DNA from: Anaerolineae bacterium
GTDB taxonomy: Bacteria; Chloroflexota; Anaerolineae; Anaerolineales; RBG-16-64-43
DNA length: 44,206 bases
Assembly: GCA_003141675.1 (NCBI GenBank)
Contig: PLND01000046.1
Coordinates: 26,625 to 70,830 of the forward strand
Reading direction: 5' to 3'
Shown: positions 7,218 to 14,853 of the stretch, piece by piece
Numbering within the stretch: the stretch's first letter is position 1
How the letters are laid out: every line of letters starts with the position of its first letter
Program-made: the position numbers and the translations under genes
Notes under the pieces: generated by a model
Seen by the model: the letters and a program-made list of their open reading frames with translations, nothing else
What the model was told of the DNA's origin: nothing
Database searches by the model: none

Positions 7218-7565
7218 ATGGATATCCAGCAGCTCACGGAAGAGATGAACCGGTTCGTCCGGTCGAAGGGCTGGTACGATAAAAACTCGCCACGGCCGCA
7301 GACCCCGCGCAATCTGGCCGTCTCCCTGATGCTTGAAACCGCGGAAGTGCTGGAACACTTCCAATGGGATCCACAGGCATCGACCTCGGGCGACCCCGAG
7401 CGCAAAATTGCCCTGGAGGAAGAACTCGCCGACGTCGCCCTCTATCTTCTGCAATTGGCCAGTGTGCTGGGCATCGATCTGGAACAAGCCACGCTTAGAA
7501 AATTGGAAAAAAATTATTCCCGCCGCTGGCCCGCCTCCCCCGAGAGGGACAAGGCGGCCCAGTGA
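7218..7565 (+). CDS. MazG-like nucleotide pyrophosphohydrolase
   Basis: A 115-residue all-helical protein of the MazG / dCTPase (RS21-C6) type. The metal-binding pattern is present as LETAEVLEHFQW (ETAE near residue 40) and EEELADVALYLLQ (EExxD near residue 72). These enzymes cut nucleoside triphosphates to monophosphate and pyrophosphate, often non-canonical or deoxycytidine nucleotides. The ATG at 7218 has no strong ribosome site. Its stop overlaps the next gene's start by 4 nt, so it begins a tightly coupled three-gene unit with a phosphoesterase and a LOG-like protein. Confidence 0.88.
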   Translation: MDIQQLTEEMNRFVRSKGWYDKNSPRPQTPRNLAVSLMLETAEVLEHFQWDPQASTSGDPERKIALEEELADVALYLLQLASVLGIDLEQATLRKLEKNYSRRWPASPERDKAAQ

Positions 7566-8275
7566 CAGCCCCCCTTAAGCACACAATTCTTGCCGTCAGC
7601 GACGACGTTTCGCGGATGCTGGATTCCTGCCGCGCTCCCGACGCCGTCGGCAAGGTCGATTTCATCATCAGTTGCGGCGATCTGCCGTTCGATTATCTGG
7701 AACTCCTGATGAGTTGCTTTAACACAACGATGTATTTCGTGCTGGGAAACCACGACGGCGAGGGGTTCTGCCGGGAAAACGGCCGGGTGGATTACCAACC
7801 GGACGGCGGCGAGAGCATCGACGGGCGCGCCATGGAAGCGCAGGGAATCCTGCTGGCGGGATTGGGCGGCAGCATCCGACACGGACTCACCATGAAGAAT
7901 CAATACACCGAGGCGGAAATGTGGCGGCGGGTATTGCGGCTCACGCCGCAGCTGCTTACCAATCAGGCCCGCTACGGTCGCCGGCTGGATATTCTCGTCA
8001 CGCATTCCCCCGCGCGCGGGATCCATGAAAGCGAGGATCCGGCCCACCGGGGATTCACCGCTTTTCGTTGGCTGCTCGAATGGGCCAAGCCGCGCTGGAT
8101 GCTGCACGGTCATTCACAGTTCATCCGCCCGCCGACCGCATTGCAAACCCACGCCGGGGCAACGGACGTAACGTACGTTCCGCCGTATCGCGTCTTGCAT
8201 TGGGAGGCGCAGACCGTTGCGAAAGAAACGGCGGCGCCCAATTTCCTATTCAGCCGCAAGCGCATCCGCCAATGA
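7562..8275 (+). CDS. Metallophosphoesterase with altered metal site
   Basis: A 237-residue calcineurin-like phosphoesterase. Recognisable motifs are SDDV (13-16), CGD (D40), LGNHD (62-65), a THSP histidine (H148) and HGHSQ (H184). In the usual pattern the first motif is D-x-H and the last is GHxH; here those histidines are V16 and Q186, so two ligands of one metal are missing while the GD, GNHD and second-metal ligands remain. It could be a one-metal enzyme or use another cation. The GTG start at 7562 is inferred from the 4-nt overlap with the preceding stop; its own stop overlaps the next start (ATGA). Confidence 0.85.
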   Translation: MTAPLKHTILAVSDDVSRMLDSCRAPDAVGKVDFIISCGDLPFDYLELLMSCFNTTMYFVLGNHDGEGFCRENGRVDYQPDGGESIDGRAMEAQGILLAGLGGSIRHGLTMKNQYTEAEMWRRVLRLTPQLLTNQARYGRRLDILVTHSPARGIHESEDPAHRGFTAFRWLLEWAKPRWMLHGHSQFIRPPTALQTHAGATDVTYVPPYRVLHWEAQTVAKETAAPNFLFSRKRIRQ

Positions 8276-8823
8276 CTGCCAAGCCGCAGACAATGGTTAT
8301 CGCGGTTTTCGGCGCGGCCTTTCTGCCAGAGGACGGGAGGGCGTTTCGAACCGCGTTGGAACTGGGCGGCCTTCTCGCCAAGCAGGGATGGGCCGTGGCG
8401 ACGGGCGGATACGGCGGCACGATGGAAGCCGTCAGCCGCGGCGCCGCGGAAGCCGGCGGCCACACGATCGGCGTCACATGCGAAACGCTGATCCGCACCG
8501 GACGGCGGACGAACGCTTGGGTTGGGGAGGAAATCCGTTGCGAGACGATCCCTGAACGGCTCTTCACGCTCGTGCGGCTGGCCGACGCCGCAATAGCGCT
8601 CGACGGCGGGATCGGCACCTTGGCGGAAATATCCTTTTGTTGGGTGCAGATCCAAACCGGCGAACTTCCGCCGCGCCCGCTCATCGTTATCGGACCGGTC
8701 TGGAAAGAAACCTTGGACGCATTTTTCCTTTCCGCAGACGGGTATGTAAAGGATCCGGATAGAGCGATCATACGGTTTGCCGCCTCACCCCTCGAGGCGG
8801 TTAAAATGGTTCAAGCGCGGTAA
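8272..8823 (+). CDS. LOG-family / TIGR00725-like nucleotide-binding Rossmann protein
   Basis: A 183-residue protein with the LOG/MoCo-carrier fold: AVFGAAF at the N-terminus, ATGGYGGTMEAVSRGAAEAGG near residue 45 and ALDGGIGTLAEI near residue 118, which corresponds to the PGGxGTxxE signature. LOG proteins hydrolyse nucleoside 5'-monophosphates to free base and ribose 5-phosphate; related TIGR00725 proteins have no proven activity. The first residue of PGGxGT is Asp here. ATGA overlap with the phosphoesterase gene supports the start at 8272 and one transcript with the MazG-like enzyme. Confidence 0.85.
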   Translation: MTAKPQTMVIAVFGAAFLPEDGRAFRTALELGGLLAKQGWAVATGGYGGTMEAVSRGAAEAGGHTIGVTCETLIRTGRRTNAWVGEEIRCETIPERLFTLVRLADAAIALDGGIGTLAEISFCWVQIQTGELPPRPLIVIGPVWKETLDAFFLSADGYVKDPDRAIIRFAASPLEAVKMVQAR

Positions 8824-9177
8824 AAGAACCCACCTGCATCCCATCCCCTCCATTGAAACTAATCAACCCAAAGAAAGTAATTCCGCCCGCTGGGCAGAGT
8901 TCCCTGCTCTTTCCCGAACGTAAAGAGCCGATCGGAATCGATTGATTATTGATAGGAACTTTGCCTTCCATTATTTCCGCGGAGGCGCGATTGCGACGAA
9001 TGCCTTCCAACGGGAAGCCGACCTAACCCCCTCACCTTATTTTTCCTCTATGCGAAAGATAAAAGAAATTACCCCTCCCCCTTCCTATTACGGGAAGGGA
9101 TGAGGGGCATGGGGCGGGGGGTAGGTCAGTTCTCGGTTGAGAATTTAAAATGTTTTCTATTTCCGAGTCGCACCGGA
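8824..9177. other. Intergenic region with G/C-run repeat, no gene seen
   Basis: About 350 bp between convergent genes. The left half shows nothing recognisable. The right half (about 9028-9126) consists of CCCCTC and GGGG runs around a perfect hairpin CCCTTCC-N7-GGAAGGG (9079-9099), a repeat type also seen at 42979-43042. It could act as a terminator between the convergent transcripts, but has no T-run. Confidence 0.6.
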
Positions 9178-10155
9178 TCACCCCGAATTGCGGGCCGAGC
9201 GGCCGCGGGCCAGTCCAAAGAACGCGGCAATCGTGCAGACGGTCATCAACGCAACAATGCCGATGAACCAAATTTGCGTGCTCGTCTGCCACGGCCCGAA
9301 ACTGCCGGTAAATACCTGGGGAAGCGCCGAAAACGTCAGCCCAAACCAAGCCAGCGTCGCTATCAGCATGATCAGCATAGAAATCGATGCGATCACCGCC
9401 GGAATAAAAGCGAACGAGTGGATCTTCACCGTGAATGGCCGTCCCAGCGTGTGGAAGGTTTCCTGCTCGATGTCCGTATTGGAAACCACTTTCCAAACGG
9501 CTAGCGTGCTGGCGATCGCCCCCAAGACGAAGACCAACGCGAAACCTGCCAGCATCAGACGGTTTCCGAGCGGGAAGTTGCCCGGCTGCACCGCCGGAAG
9601 CACGCCCGGGATTTGAATCCTGCCCGACCCCACCAGAAATATAAAGCCGAGGTAGAGCATTATGGCCAGAAACGAAAAAACGGGGACCAGGAGCAGACCC
9701 AGGTCACGGCGTTGGCTCGTCAAAACGCGGCGGAATATCGTCAACACCAATGGCGTACCGCCGATCACGATCGCCAGCAGAGCGACCACCGCGCCGGCCT
9801 GGATTATCGTCCACGCGGCCGCCAAGGAAGGATTGGTCTTCATCAGCGGGATCATGGGGCTGTCGTCCGCCAGCCCCACCAGGCTTAACCCGGCGATGAT
9901 GAAACCGATGTAAGCGGCAAAAACGATCAGGATGGTTGTGCGAAGTTTATTGAGCATGTTCATCATTCTCCAGGTTACGTTTTCTCCATTCAGGAGTTGC
10001 AGGTGCGCATCGATGGCACCCAGGAACACGTCCACTACGTCCAGCGGCGAGTGAAGGCACTGCTCGAGCAACGCGTCGAACTCGGGCGCGTACCGGTCCC
10101 GCCAGGCACGCGGGTACAAGCGCGTCAGCCAAGGACGTAATTTTTTTATCATCAC
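9178..10155 (-). CDS. Multi-pass membrane protein paired with PadR regulator
   Basis: A 325-residue protein. The first 40 residues are soluble and contain LYPRAWRDRYAPEFDALLE, a motif typical of membrane proteins encoded next to PadR regulators. Then come about eight hydrophobic segments (for example TILIVFAAYIGFIIAGL near 72 and AFIPAVIASISMLIMLIATLAWFGL near 255). No catalytic motif or transporter signature was recognised. The start overlaps the padR stop by 4 nt, so both are made from the autoregulated promoter upstream. It is probably a target of PadR control, responding to an envelope signal; this is inference. Confidence 0.8.
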   Translation of the reverse strand: MMIKKLRPWLTRLYPRAWRDRYAPEFDALLEQCLHSPLDVVDVFLGAIDAHLQLLNGENVTWRMMNMLNKLRTTILIVFAAYIGFIIAGLSLVGLADDSPMIPLMKTNPSLAAAWTIIQAGAVVALLAIVIGGTPLVLTIFRRVLTSQRRDLGLLLVPVFSFLAIMLYLGFIFLVGSGRIQIPGVLPAVQPGNFPLGNRLMLAGFALVFVLGAIASTLAVWKVVSNTDIEQETFHTLGRPFTVKIHSFAFIPAVIASISMLIMLIATLAWFGLTFSALPQVFTGSFGPWQTSTQIWFIGIVALMTVCTIAAFFGLARGRSARNSG

Positions 10156-10460
10156 GCTTCCAACCGCTTTAATCCAAGTGAAACGATTTTTTTTAGGCTG
10201 GCCAGATATTGGCGCAGGAAAACGGCGCCCTGGGTGGTGAGCTTGTACGGCCGGCGGCGTTCATCGGCCGGCAAAGCCTCGATCAAGCCATCCTGCTCGA
10301 GCCGGGATAACGCCCCGTACAAAGTTCCGGGTCCGAGGCGAACGCCGGTCATGGCTTGGATGTCTTCCATCATGGCATACCCGTGTTTTTCGCCTCCGGC
10401 CAGGCTGGCCAGGATCATCAAAGCCGGATCGGAAAAGCGGCCGAATTCAGAAGTGTCCAT
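10152..10460 (-). CDS. PadR family transcriptional regulator
   Basis: A 102-residue PadR winged-helix protein: LMILASLAGGEKHGYAMMEDI, LGPGTLYGALSRLEQDGLIEA and RRRPYKLTTQGAVFLRQYL are the classical helix-turn-helix and wing blocks. It lacks the long C-terminal dimer helix pair of PadR-s2 proteins beyond one short helix, as is usual for the short subfamily. A GAGGTG site precedes the ATG. It is followed by a membrane protein gene with ATGA overlap. A palindrome over its own start of transcription suggests it represses itself. Confidence 0.93.
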   Translation of the reverse strand: MDTSEFGRFSDPALMILASLAGGEKHGYAMMEDIQAMTGVRLGPGTLYGALSRLEQDGLIEALPADERRRPYKLTTQGAVFLRQYLASLKKIVSLGLKRLEA

Positions 10461-10480
10461 CTATTACACCTCGCGTTGCA

Positions 10481-10536
10481 ACGTTTTGCGTTATAACGCA
10501 TAACGTAATAATACGCCGAACCTGGGCCGATGTCAA
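10481..10536 (-). promoter_or_regulatory. padR promoter and palindromic operator
   Basis: On the reverse strand TTGACA (10531-10536), a 17-nt spacer and TATTAT (10508-10513) make a near-consensus sigma-70 promoter. Directly downstream, at the expected transcription start, lies a 26-bp inverted repeat (10481-10506) with a perfect 14-bp core, TGCGTTATAACGCA (10487-10500), and outer ACGTT/AACGT arms. The only mismatch is at one symmetric pair. Position and symmetry fit a repressor site. Confidence 0.8.
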
Positions 10537-10702
10537 GACCGCCGCCCGCCCGACAATTAATCTTCCAGACAGCTCCAGAATACTCTTCGGGATGTTTTCC
10601 GGGTGATCTACCGTGCCCACAATCGCGGAACTTGCTTGGCTACATCCATTGAACCGGGTATGATTGCGGAGAAGTAATTCCCCGACGGAGGAAAACTCAC
10701 CC

Positions 10703-12139
10703 ATGACCGAAGATCGCCTTCCCTCGCGCGCCGAAGACTTTTCCGAATGGTACAACCAGGTTGTGCTGCGCGCCGAACTGGCCGATTACGCGCCGGTGCG
10801 CGGCTGCATGGTGGTCCGTCCGTACGGATGGGCTCTGTGGGAAAACATCCAAGCTGCGCTGGACAAGCGCTTCAAAGCCACCGGCCACGTGAATGCCGGT
10901 TTCCCGATGTTCATCCCCAAATCGTTTTTTGAAAAGGAAAAGGAGCACGTCGAGGGCTTCTCGCCGGAACTCGCGGTGGTGACCATCGGCGGCGGCGAGG
11001 AACTCGAGGAGCCACTCGCCATCCGCCCCACGTCCGAGACCATCATCGGCCACATGTACGCCAAGTGGGTAAAGTCGTACCGCGACCTGCCGATCCTGAT
11101 CAACCTCTGGAACAGCGTGGTGCGCTGGGAAAAACGGACCAAGCTATTCCTTCGCACGACCGAATTCTACTGGCAGGAGGGGCACACCGCGCATGCCACG
11201 GCCGCCGAGGCCGAAGAGGAAACCCGCCGCATGCTAGACATCTACACCGATTTCGCCGTCAACGAGGCGGCTATCCCGGTGATCCCGGGGGAAAAAAGCG
11301 AGAGCGAAAAATTCGCCGGCGCGGTGATAACCTACGCCATCGAGGCGATGATGGGGGATTGCAAAGCGCTGCAATCCGCCACGTCGCACTATCTGGGACA
11401 AAATTTCGCCAAAGCGTTCAACATCCAATATCTCGACGTGCAAAACAACCAGCAGTTCGCATGGACGACCTCGTGGGGGCTTTCCACCCGGATGATCGGC
11501 GCGATCATCATGGTCCACGGCGACGATACCGGCCTGATCCTCCCGCCGCATCTGGCGCCGATCCAGGCGGTGATCGTGCCGATCTGGAAAAAGGAGGAGG
11601 AAAAAACCGCCGTGTGCGAAAAGGCCGGGCAGATTGCGGACGAATTGCAAAAAACTTTACGGATTAAAGTGGATTTACGGGAAGGCGTGACGCCCGGGTT
11701 TAAATTCAACGATTGGGAAATGCGCGGCGTTCCGCTCCGGATCGAAATCGGTCCGCGCGATCTGGCCGCGAGTTCGGTCACCCTCTCACGCCGGGACCGC
11801 CCCGGTCGGGAAGGAAAAACAACAGCCGCTTGGGAAGGTCTGGCGCAAACTTGCCAGCGGACGCTAGAGGAAATCCAGCAAAGCCTTCTGGAGCGGGCCA
11901 CGCAATTCCGGAAAGACCACACGTCCGATCCCACCACCTACGAGGAGTTCCGGACGGCGGTGGAAAAAGGTTTTGCGCTTTCCTGGTGGTGCGGCGGGTC
12001 CGCTTGCGAAACCAAAATCAAGGAAGACACCAAGGCCACCACACGCTGCATCCCCTTCGAGCAACCCGGCGGCACGGGCCGATGCATCGTGTGCGGCATG
12101 GAAGCGTCGAAGAAGGCCTACTTCGGCAAGGCGTATTAA
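10703..12139 (+). CDS. proS: Prolyl-tRNA synthetase, archaeal/eukaryotic type
   Basis: A 478-residue class II synthetase that charges tRNA-Pro. It has the short architecture without the bacterial editing insertion: motif 2 region RWEKRTKLFLRTTEFYWQEGHTAH, motif 3 region near TSWGLSTRMIGAIIMVHGDD, an anticodon-binding domain, and a C-terminal zinc-binding domain (CGGSAC, then CIVCGMEA) ending in tyrosine as in Thermus and archaeal enzymes. The start at 10703 has GGAGGA 10 nt upstream and gives the normal N-terminus; an in-frame upstream extension is not supported. The next gene begins 3 bp after its stop. Confidence 0.95.
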   Translation: MTEDRLPSRAEDFSEWYNQVVLRAELADYAPVRGCMVVRPYGWALWENIQAALDKRFKATGHVNAGFPMFIPKSFFEKEKEHVEGFSPELAVVTIGGGEELEEPLAIRPTSETIIGHMYAKWVKSYRDLPILINLWNSVVRWEKRTKLFLRTTEFYWQEGHTAHATAAEAEEETRRMLDIYTDFAVNEAAIPVIPGEKSESEKFAGAVITYAIEAMMGDCKALQSATSHYLGQNFAKAFNIQYLDVQNNQQFAWTTSWGLSTRMIGAIIMVHGDDTGLILPPHLAPIQAVIVPIWKKEEEKTAVCEKAGQIADELQKTLRIKVDLREGVTPGFKFNDWEMRGVPLRIEIGPRDLAASSVTLSRRDRPGREGKTTAAWEGLAQTCQRTLEEIQQSLLERATQFRKDHTSDPTTYEEFRTAVEKGFALSWWCGGSACETKIKEDTKATTRCIPFEQPGGTGRCIVCGMEASKKAYFGKAY

Positions 12140-12141
12140 TC

Positions 12142-12930
12142 GTGCCTTCGATCGATCTCGCGCTCCTGCGTTCGCAGGCGATTGCGTTGACCGGCCTTCT
12201 GGATGATCCGGCCCTCTTCCGCGCGTCGTTGCGGCTTTTAATGGAAGCGCACGCTCATCGGATGTTGCGGCACGGGCCTTCGATGAACCGGCGCGGCGCC
12301 CTGCAGGCCTGGGACGTTCCCGGCCTGCTGATCCGCGAAGTGGAAGCCGCGCTGCGACTTGCCGCCCAAAGTCGGCCGGATCGCGCGCTGGCTGCGGCCG
12401 ACGCAGTCTGGATGGAAGGGAAACTCGAGGAGAAACTGCTGGCCGTCTACTTGGCCGGGTTCTCGCGTGGTTCCGCGGATTTGCGGGCTCTGCTTCTTCG
12501 CTGGCTGGATGGCACGGAAGATCCGACGGTTTTGCAGGAACTTTCCATCCACGTCTGCCTGCCTCTGGCCGCGGAAAACCCGACACTCTTCCGTTCCCAA
12601 CTCCGGGCGTGGATGGAATCCCCGGTCCCTTCCGCGCGGCGATTCGGTTGGATGTCGCTTTCCGCTTGGCAGGAAGAAAAATCCTCCGACTCAATTTTCG
12701 CATCTTTCGATCTGCTGCCCATGATCTTTTCGGAAACAGATCCGGAAGCGGTCCAATCGGCCGCCGGCATTCTCGCCCGGCTTGCTCAATCCGTTCCGCA
12801 GGAAACCCGCGGATGGCTGGAGGATCTGTCGCCGGACATTCTTCGCAGGGGCCGGCCGTTTTTCCGTGCGGCGCTGCCTTCATTATCCCCGGAGCTGTCC
12901 GCCGTGATCCATCCCCCGCGCCCGGAGTAG
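12142..12930 (+). CDS. AlkD-like HEAT-repeat protein
   Basis: A 262-residue helical protein beginning with a GTG codon 3 bp after proS. Pattern and helix periodicity resemble the DNA alkylation repair (AlkD/AlkC) family: an N-terminal block followed by WDVPGLLIREVEAALRLA, KLEEKLLAVYLAGF and repeated 35-40-residue helix pairs. AlkD proteins remove bulky or positively charged alkyl bases without base flipping, using Trp, Asp and Arg on the concave face; I cannot align those residues here. It might be a HEAT protein without glycosylase activity. Spacing suggests cotranscription with proS. Confidence 0.65.
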   Translation: MPSIDLALLRSQAIALTGLLDDPALFRASLRLLMEAHAHRMLRHGPSMNRRGALQAWDVPGLLIREVEAALRLAAQSRPDRALAAADAVWMEGKLEEKLLAVYLAGFSRGSADLRALLLRWLDGTEDPTVLQELSIHVCLPLAAENPTLFRSQLRAWMESPVPSARRFGWMSLSAWQEEKSSDSIFASFDLLPMIFSETDPEAVQSAAGILARLAQSVPQETRGWLEDLSPDILRRGRPFFRAALPSLSPELSAVIHPPRPE

Positions 12931-12934
12931 CCTT

Positions 12935-13306
12935 ATGTGCATCGGCATCCTGGCGGATCCGTATTTGCCACACGTCAGCGGAATTACCGTTATTATTTCC
13001 CTGCATCGGAAAACACTCGAGTCTTTCGGTCACGAAGCGCACATGTTCACCTTCGGACCTGCGGGACTTCCGCAAGAGGACCTTCGCGTTCTTCGAACAA
13101 CCGGCATTCCCATCCAACCGACCGGCTTTTATTTCAGTCCGCGGCATTGCTCCCGGAACCTCGAATTAATCCACTCCATGGACCTGCTGCATACGATGCA
13201 TCCCTACGTAAGTGCAGACCAACGACCTCCACCGCGTGACCCGGCGGCATCTGGAAAATCCGATTCCCCGTTTTCCGGGGAGAGGACAGCGCATGGCGTC
13301 GGATAA
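12935..13306 (+). pseudogene. N-terminal remnant of a family 4 glycosyltransferase
   Basis: The first 93 codons read like the start of a GT4 glycosyltransferase: IGILADPYLPHVSGITVII, LESFGHEAHMFTFGPAG, then TGFYFSPR and MDLLHTMHPYVS, equivalent to the usual MDVIHVHHPFLSG. After about 13210 the similarity stops, and the frame continues only 30 Pro/Arg-rich residues before ending inside yraN. A working enzyme needs the whole second Rossmann domain (another 250 or more residues), so this is a remnant cut by a deletion. The start is intact (GGAG, then ATG, 4 bp after the preceding stop), so a short peptide may still be made. Confidence 0.7.
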
Positions 13307-13661
13307 AAAACTTCTCGGGAAAAAAGGGGAGGACGCGGCTGCGAATCATCTCTCCGGCATGGGATATACAATTCTCGGGCGCAATGTGCGGACCCCCTCC
13401 GGCGAGCTGGATCTGGTGGCACAAGCCGGAGAATTTCTCATTTTCGTCGAAGTCAAAGCCCGACGCGGGCGAAGCCATGGATTGCCGGAGGAAGCGATCA
13501 CCCGGCGGAAGAAAAAACACCTGTTGGAATCGGCGCAGCATTACCTGCAGGAAACCGGGCGAATGGATGAACCCTGGCGGATCGATGTGGTGGCGATTGA
13601 ATATGGCCGGACGGGAACGCTGGAACGAATCGAGGTCTTCGAAAATGCAATCAGCGGATAA
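13293..13661 (+). CDS. YraN/UPF0102 family endonuclease-like protein
   Basis: A 122-residue protein with the UPF0102 signature: GKKGEDAAANHLSGMGY, RTPSGELDLVAQ, FLIFVEVKARRG and a final WRIDVVAIE. The GELDLV...VEVK arrangement is a restriction-endonuclease-like (PD-ExK) core; its biological role is unsettled, although links to Holliday-junction or recombination processes are suspected. The start at 13293 is preferred over an earlier ATG at 13212 because family members begin a few residues before GKKGE and a GGAGAGG site lies upstream. The 3' end overlaps miaA by 17 nt. Confidence 0.9.
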   Translation: MASDKKLLGKKGEDAAANHLSGMGYTILGRNVRTPSGELDLVAQAGEFLIFVEVKARRGRSHGLPEEAITRRKKKHLLESAQHYLQETGRMDEPWRIDVVAIEYGRTGTLERIEVFENAISG

Positions 13662-14577
13662 AAGCCCGGTAGTATTTCTTGTCGGCCCCTCGGGTGCGGG
13701 AAAGAGCGCACTGGCCGTCGCGCTCGCGCCGCGATTCCGCGGCGAGATCATCTCCGCCGATAGCCGGCTGCTTTACCGCGGATTCGACATCGGCACCGAC
13801 AAACCATCTTCCTCCGTGCGATCCCTCGCGCCGCACTATCTGATCGACGTAACCGATCCGGATCAGCCGTGGAGCCTGGCGGAATACCAGGCGGCAGCGT
13901 TGGAAAGCATAGCGGACATCCAAGCCCGCGATAGGCTGCCGTTTTGCGTGGGTGGAACAGGCCAGTATATTTTTGCGCTTCTGGAAGGATGGGACATCCC
14001 GCCCGCCGCCCCTTCGCCGGAATTGCGCATCCGGCTGGAGGAACGGGCCGCCGCGGAAGGGCTCGCCGCATTAAATGACGAACTTGCGCGGCTCGATCCG
14101 GCCACGGCGGCGGCGATCGATCCGAAGAATCCGCGTCGCGTGATCCGCGCCCTCGAGGTTGTTCTTTCCACCGGCAAATCATTTTCGGCGCAGCGGACGC
14201 GCCGGGAGGTCCCGTTCCGACCGTTCTTGCTCGGGGTGAACCGGCCTCGGCCGGAGTTATATTCCCTGGCGGACTCCCGCATCGACCGGATGTTCCAAGC
14301 CGGCTGGGTGGAAGAAGTCCGGTCATTGCTGCACAAAGGTTATTCCCCGCGCCTGCCCGCATTCAGTGCGTTGGGGTATGGTTCGATTGTGCGCTACCTG
14401 CAGAGTGAACTAACTATCGAGGAATGCACCGCCGAAATCCGCCGGTCGACGCGCATTTTAATCCGGCATCAGGCCAACTGGTTCCGCGCCGACGATCCGC
14501 AAATCCACTGGCTGTCGGCCGGTCCGGATCTGGAGGACCAAGCGGAAAACCTCATTCGTTCTACCGCGATCAGCTGA
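13645..14577 (+). CDS. miaA: tRNA dimethylallyltransferase
   Basis: A 310-residue MiaA, which puts a dimethylallyl group on N6 of A37 in tRNAs reading codons that start with U. The P-loop GPSGAGKSALA is at about residues 14-24; DSRLLYRGFDIGTDKP, VGGTGQYIFALLEGW and PRRVIRALEVVLSTGK follow in normal order. Length is standard. The start lies inside the end of yraN. The isoprenoid donor it uses comes from the pathway whose enzymes are encoded near the right end of this window. Confidence 0.95.
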   Translation: MQSADKSPVVFLVGPSGAGKSALAVALAPRFRGEIISADSRLLYRGFDIGTDKPSSSVRSLAPHYLIDVTDPDQPWSLAEYQAAALESIADIQARDRLPFCVGGTGQYIFALLEGWDIPPAAPSPELRIRLEERAAAEGLAALNDELARLDPATAAAIDPKNPRRVIRALEVVLSTGKSFSAQRTRREVPFRPFLLGVNRPRPELYSLADSRIDRMFQAGWVEEVRSLLHKGYSPRLPAFSALGYGSIVRYLQSELTIEECTAEIRRSTRILIRHQANWFRADDPQIHWLSAGPDLEDQAENLIRSTAIS

Positions 14578-14623
14578 ATACTTTCTAGAAAAGTATTAAC
14601 TACTTGGCTTGGAATCTTAGGTA

Positions 14624-14770
14624 CGCGGATTTTTCGGATAAGACGGATTTCACGGAATAAACAAATCTAAAAAATATATTAAGTATTGATTTTCAGCGCT
14701 TGCCCTCGCGCCTGCCCTCGCGCCCGCTCTCGCGAAGCGGGGGAAGCGGGGGAAATCAGATAAATCCGCG
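14624..14770. repeat. Composite intergenic repeat module, copy 1
   Basis: Begins ACGCGGATTTTTCGGAT (14624) and ends AAATCCGCG (14762-14770), so the outer ends are inverted. Inside is a G+C block, CCCTCGCG-type units followed by CGCGAAGCGGGGGAAGCGGGGGAA (14700-14754). The same order (ACGCGGATTT...AACAAATCT, spacer, CCTCGCG/GCGGGGGAA block, AATCAG-x-x-AATCCGCG) is found at 22311-22582. The rest of the gap to 14853 is plain A+T-rich sequence. Confidence 0.75.
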
Positions 14771-14853
14771 AGTTCCACGGACAATGGATTAGGTAGAAAT
14801 ATACGGACTCAAGCAAAAATAAAAAATGGAGGGATGAAAACGCGAAGCCCGGC

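Noticed and set aside
13212-13292. A longer yraN starting at 13212
   Set aside because: The extra 27 residues are not part of the family and overlap the glycosyltransferase remnant; the ATG at 13293 has a ribosome site and the normal N-terminus.
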